Source: Erinaceus europaeus (taxonomy: Eukaryota; Chordata; Mammalia; Eulipotyphla; Erinaceidae). Taken from it: 64,000 bases of DNA. Positions within the stretch are counted from its first letter, which is position 1. Every line of letters begins with the position of its first letter. The DNA lies in NCBI RefSeq assembly GCF_950295315.1, contig NC_080179.1, positions 75,168,368-75,232,367 on the forward strand, in the 5' to 3' direction. Shown piece after piece: positions 62,950 through 64,000 of this stretch. Under the pieces are notes generated by a model. It was not told the origin of the DNA and did no database searches. It saw only the letters and a list, made by a program, of their open reading frames with translations. Both the position numbers and the translations under genes were made by a program.

Positions 62950-64000
62950 TCTTTTGCCTATTTTTTTAAAAATTTATTTTTATACAGAATTATTTTATGC
63001 AGAATTAGATGTCCACAGGGGTTTGAATCCACACCATTCCCACCACCACAGTTCTGAATCTTCACGCTCCCCACTGCAGTCCACCTCAGTTCCCCGAAGG
63101 TTGTAGACACGGGCCAACCATCTTCTCTACAACTACCTGTCCACATTTATACAGAAGGTCTCTCTCTCTTTCTCTCTGTCCCTTAAGGTGTCTGTGTGCT
63201 GCAGGACAAATGCCGGCGGTGTCACGGTTCACGGGCAGGTTCAGGAAAGCCTGCAGCTGTCCTCATCTGGAGTGGCCCCATGACTGTCCTCTGCACATGG
63301 TGTCACAGGATAATGAATGCAACCTCACGTCACTGCAGGTGGGCTTGGGAACTGCCCTATGCCACCCATGTCCCCTGGACCAGAGCCGGACTCCGCTGAG
63401 GACACGGTCAATGCTCCCTGACACAGGATATGACCGCCCAGAGCAGGTGGTGGCTGTGTGCGACCTTGCGAGTGACCTTGGTCAACTCACCTTGATGCTC
63501 ATTTGTCCAACCGGCGGTCTAAACTGGGTGCCCCCAACAGGGCCTGTCATGGTGGCTATACCACCAAGGAGAGCATGAGGAAGGCAGCTTTCCAGTAGAA
63601 GGACTGAGGGGAAGGACAGGGGGTGGAGAGACTGAGAGAGGCAGCAGGAGAGACAGTGTTGTCACACAGACCTGGTGACAGAGACAACCACTTCTACTGC
63701 ATTAGCTGAAGTCAGTCTTGGGTGTGCTATAGCTGTCCTGACTCACTGCACCCAAGTGGCCGTACTGGCGTCCTCACTCGTCCCTGGGCCTGGGCAAAGG
63801 GTACAGCCATGAACATAAAGGCTGGGGGAGGCCTGTGGACCCCCAGCACAAGTGAGCTCACCTAGGTCGAGGGTGCTGAGGAAACAGTACTTAGGCTGGA
63901 GAAGGCTTCCCTGGAAGAGGCAGTGAGAGAAGTCGGTGTGGGAGGCCAGGCCCAGGGACATGGGAAGAGGCTTGCAAGAGAGATACTGGGATGGGGGCCT
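62950..64000. other. CGNL1 intron, upstream part
   Basis: No coiled-coil-coding exon with splice sites was recognised. 62960-63140 may be an old repeat; the rest is unique. Confidence 0.45.

Overview
This is nuclear DNA of a placental mammal, almost certainly a hedgehog (Erinaceidae, Erinaceus- or Atelerix-like). Genes are split by GT-AG introns, unmethylated-type CpG islands sit at gene starts, and roughly half the window is interspersed repeats. Most repeats are tRNA-headed SINEs that I recognise from memory as the hedgehog ERI type. Four protein-coding loci, two tRNA-Glu genes, several endogenous-retrovirus LTRs, L1 pieces and two large G-rich minisatellites are readable. I rebuilt the exons by eye from splice sites, phase and remembered mammalian orthologues. 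No database search was run.

Layout. (1) About 1316-12728, minus strand: the first seven coding exons of PTPN18 (PEST-family tyrosine phosphatase). The gene leaves the window on the left before its catalytic Cys exon. (2) 13029-17830: a 55-bp G-rich minisatellite just upstream of the PTPN18 CpG island, split by a 3.6-kb composite retroviral insertion with a 6-bp target duplication. (3) 17.8-26.7 kb: intergenic, with solo LTRs, SINEs and L1 ends. (4) 26756-32816, minus: complete IMP4 (nine coding exons, 291 aa, U3 snoRNP/SSU processome). (5) 32817-33568: a CpG-island bidirectional promoter. (6) 33569-38189, plus: complete CCDC115 (five exons, 182 aa, V-ATPase assembly, Vma22 homologue) with a 28-bp minisatellite filling intron 2. 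(7) 42.2-48.3 kb: an orphan CpG island and two tRNA-Glu(TTC) genes in inverted orientation, 5 kb apart. (8) 53.5-62.0 kb, minus: the last five coding exons and the probable 3' UTR of CGNL1 (cingulin-like 1), a tight-junction coiled-coil protein.

In human, as I remember it, PTPN18, IMP4, CCDC115 and a tRNA-Glu gene are neighbours on chromosome 2q21, while CGNL1 is on 15q21. The window therefore seems to contain a synteny junction between about 48 and 53 kb, next to the inverted tRNA pair. The genes do not form a pathway; apart from the IMP4/CCDC115 shared promoter they are independent.

SINE labels used below. E1: about 265 bp, head containing gcgcagcgggttaagcgc, tail of CAA/ATAA repeats; E1x is E1 with an extra 3' block ending ctggaggc. 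E2: head cacctggttaagcgcaca. E3: head gtggataaagcattgga. E4: head cataatggttatgcaaa. E5: head agctcacctggt followed by a tgctgtgatgtctctc tract. Each has a tRNA-like B box (GGTTCRARYCC). No CRISPR array, plasmid or prokaryotic feature is present.
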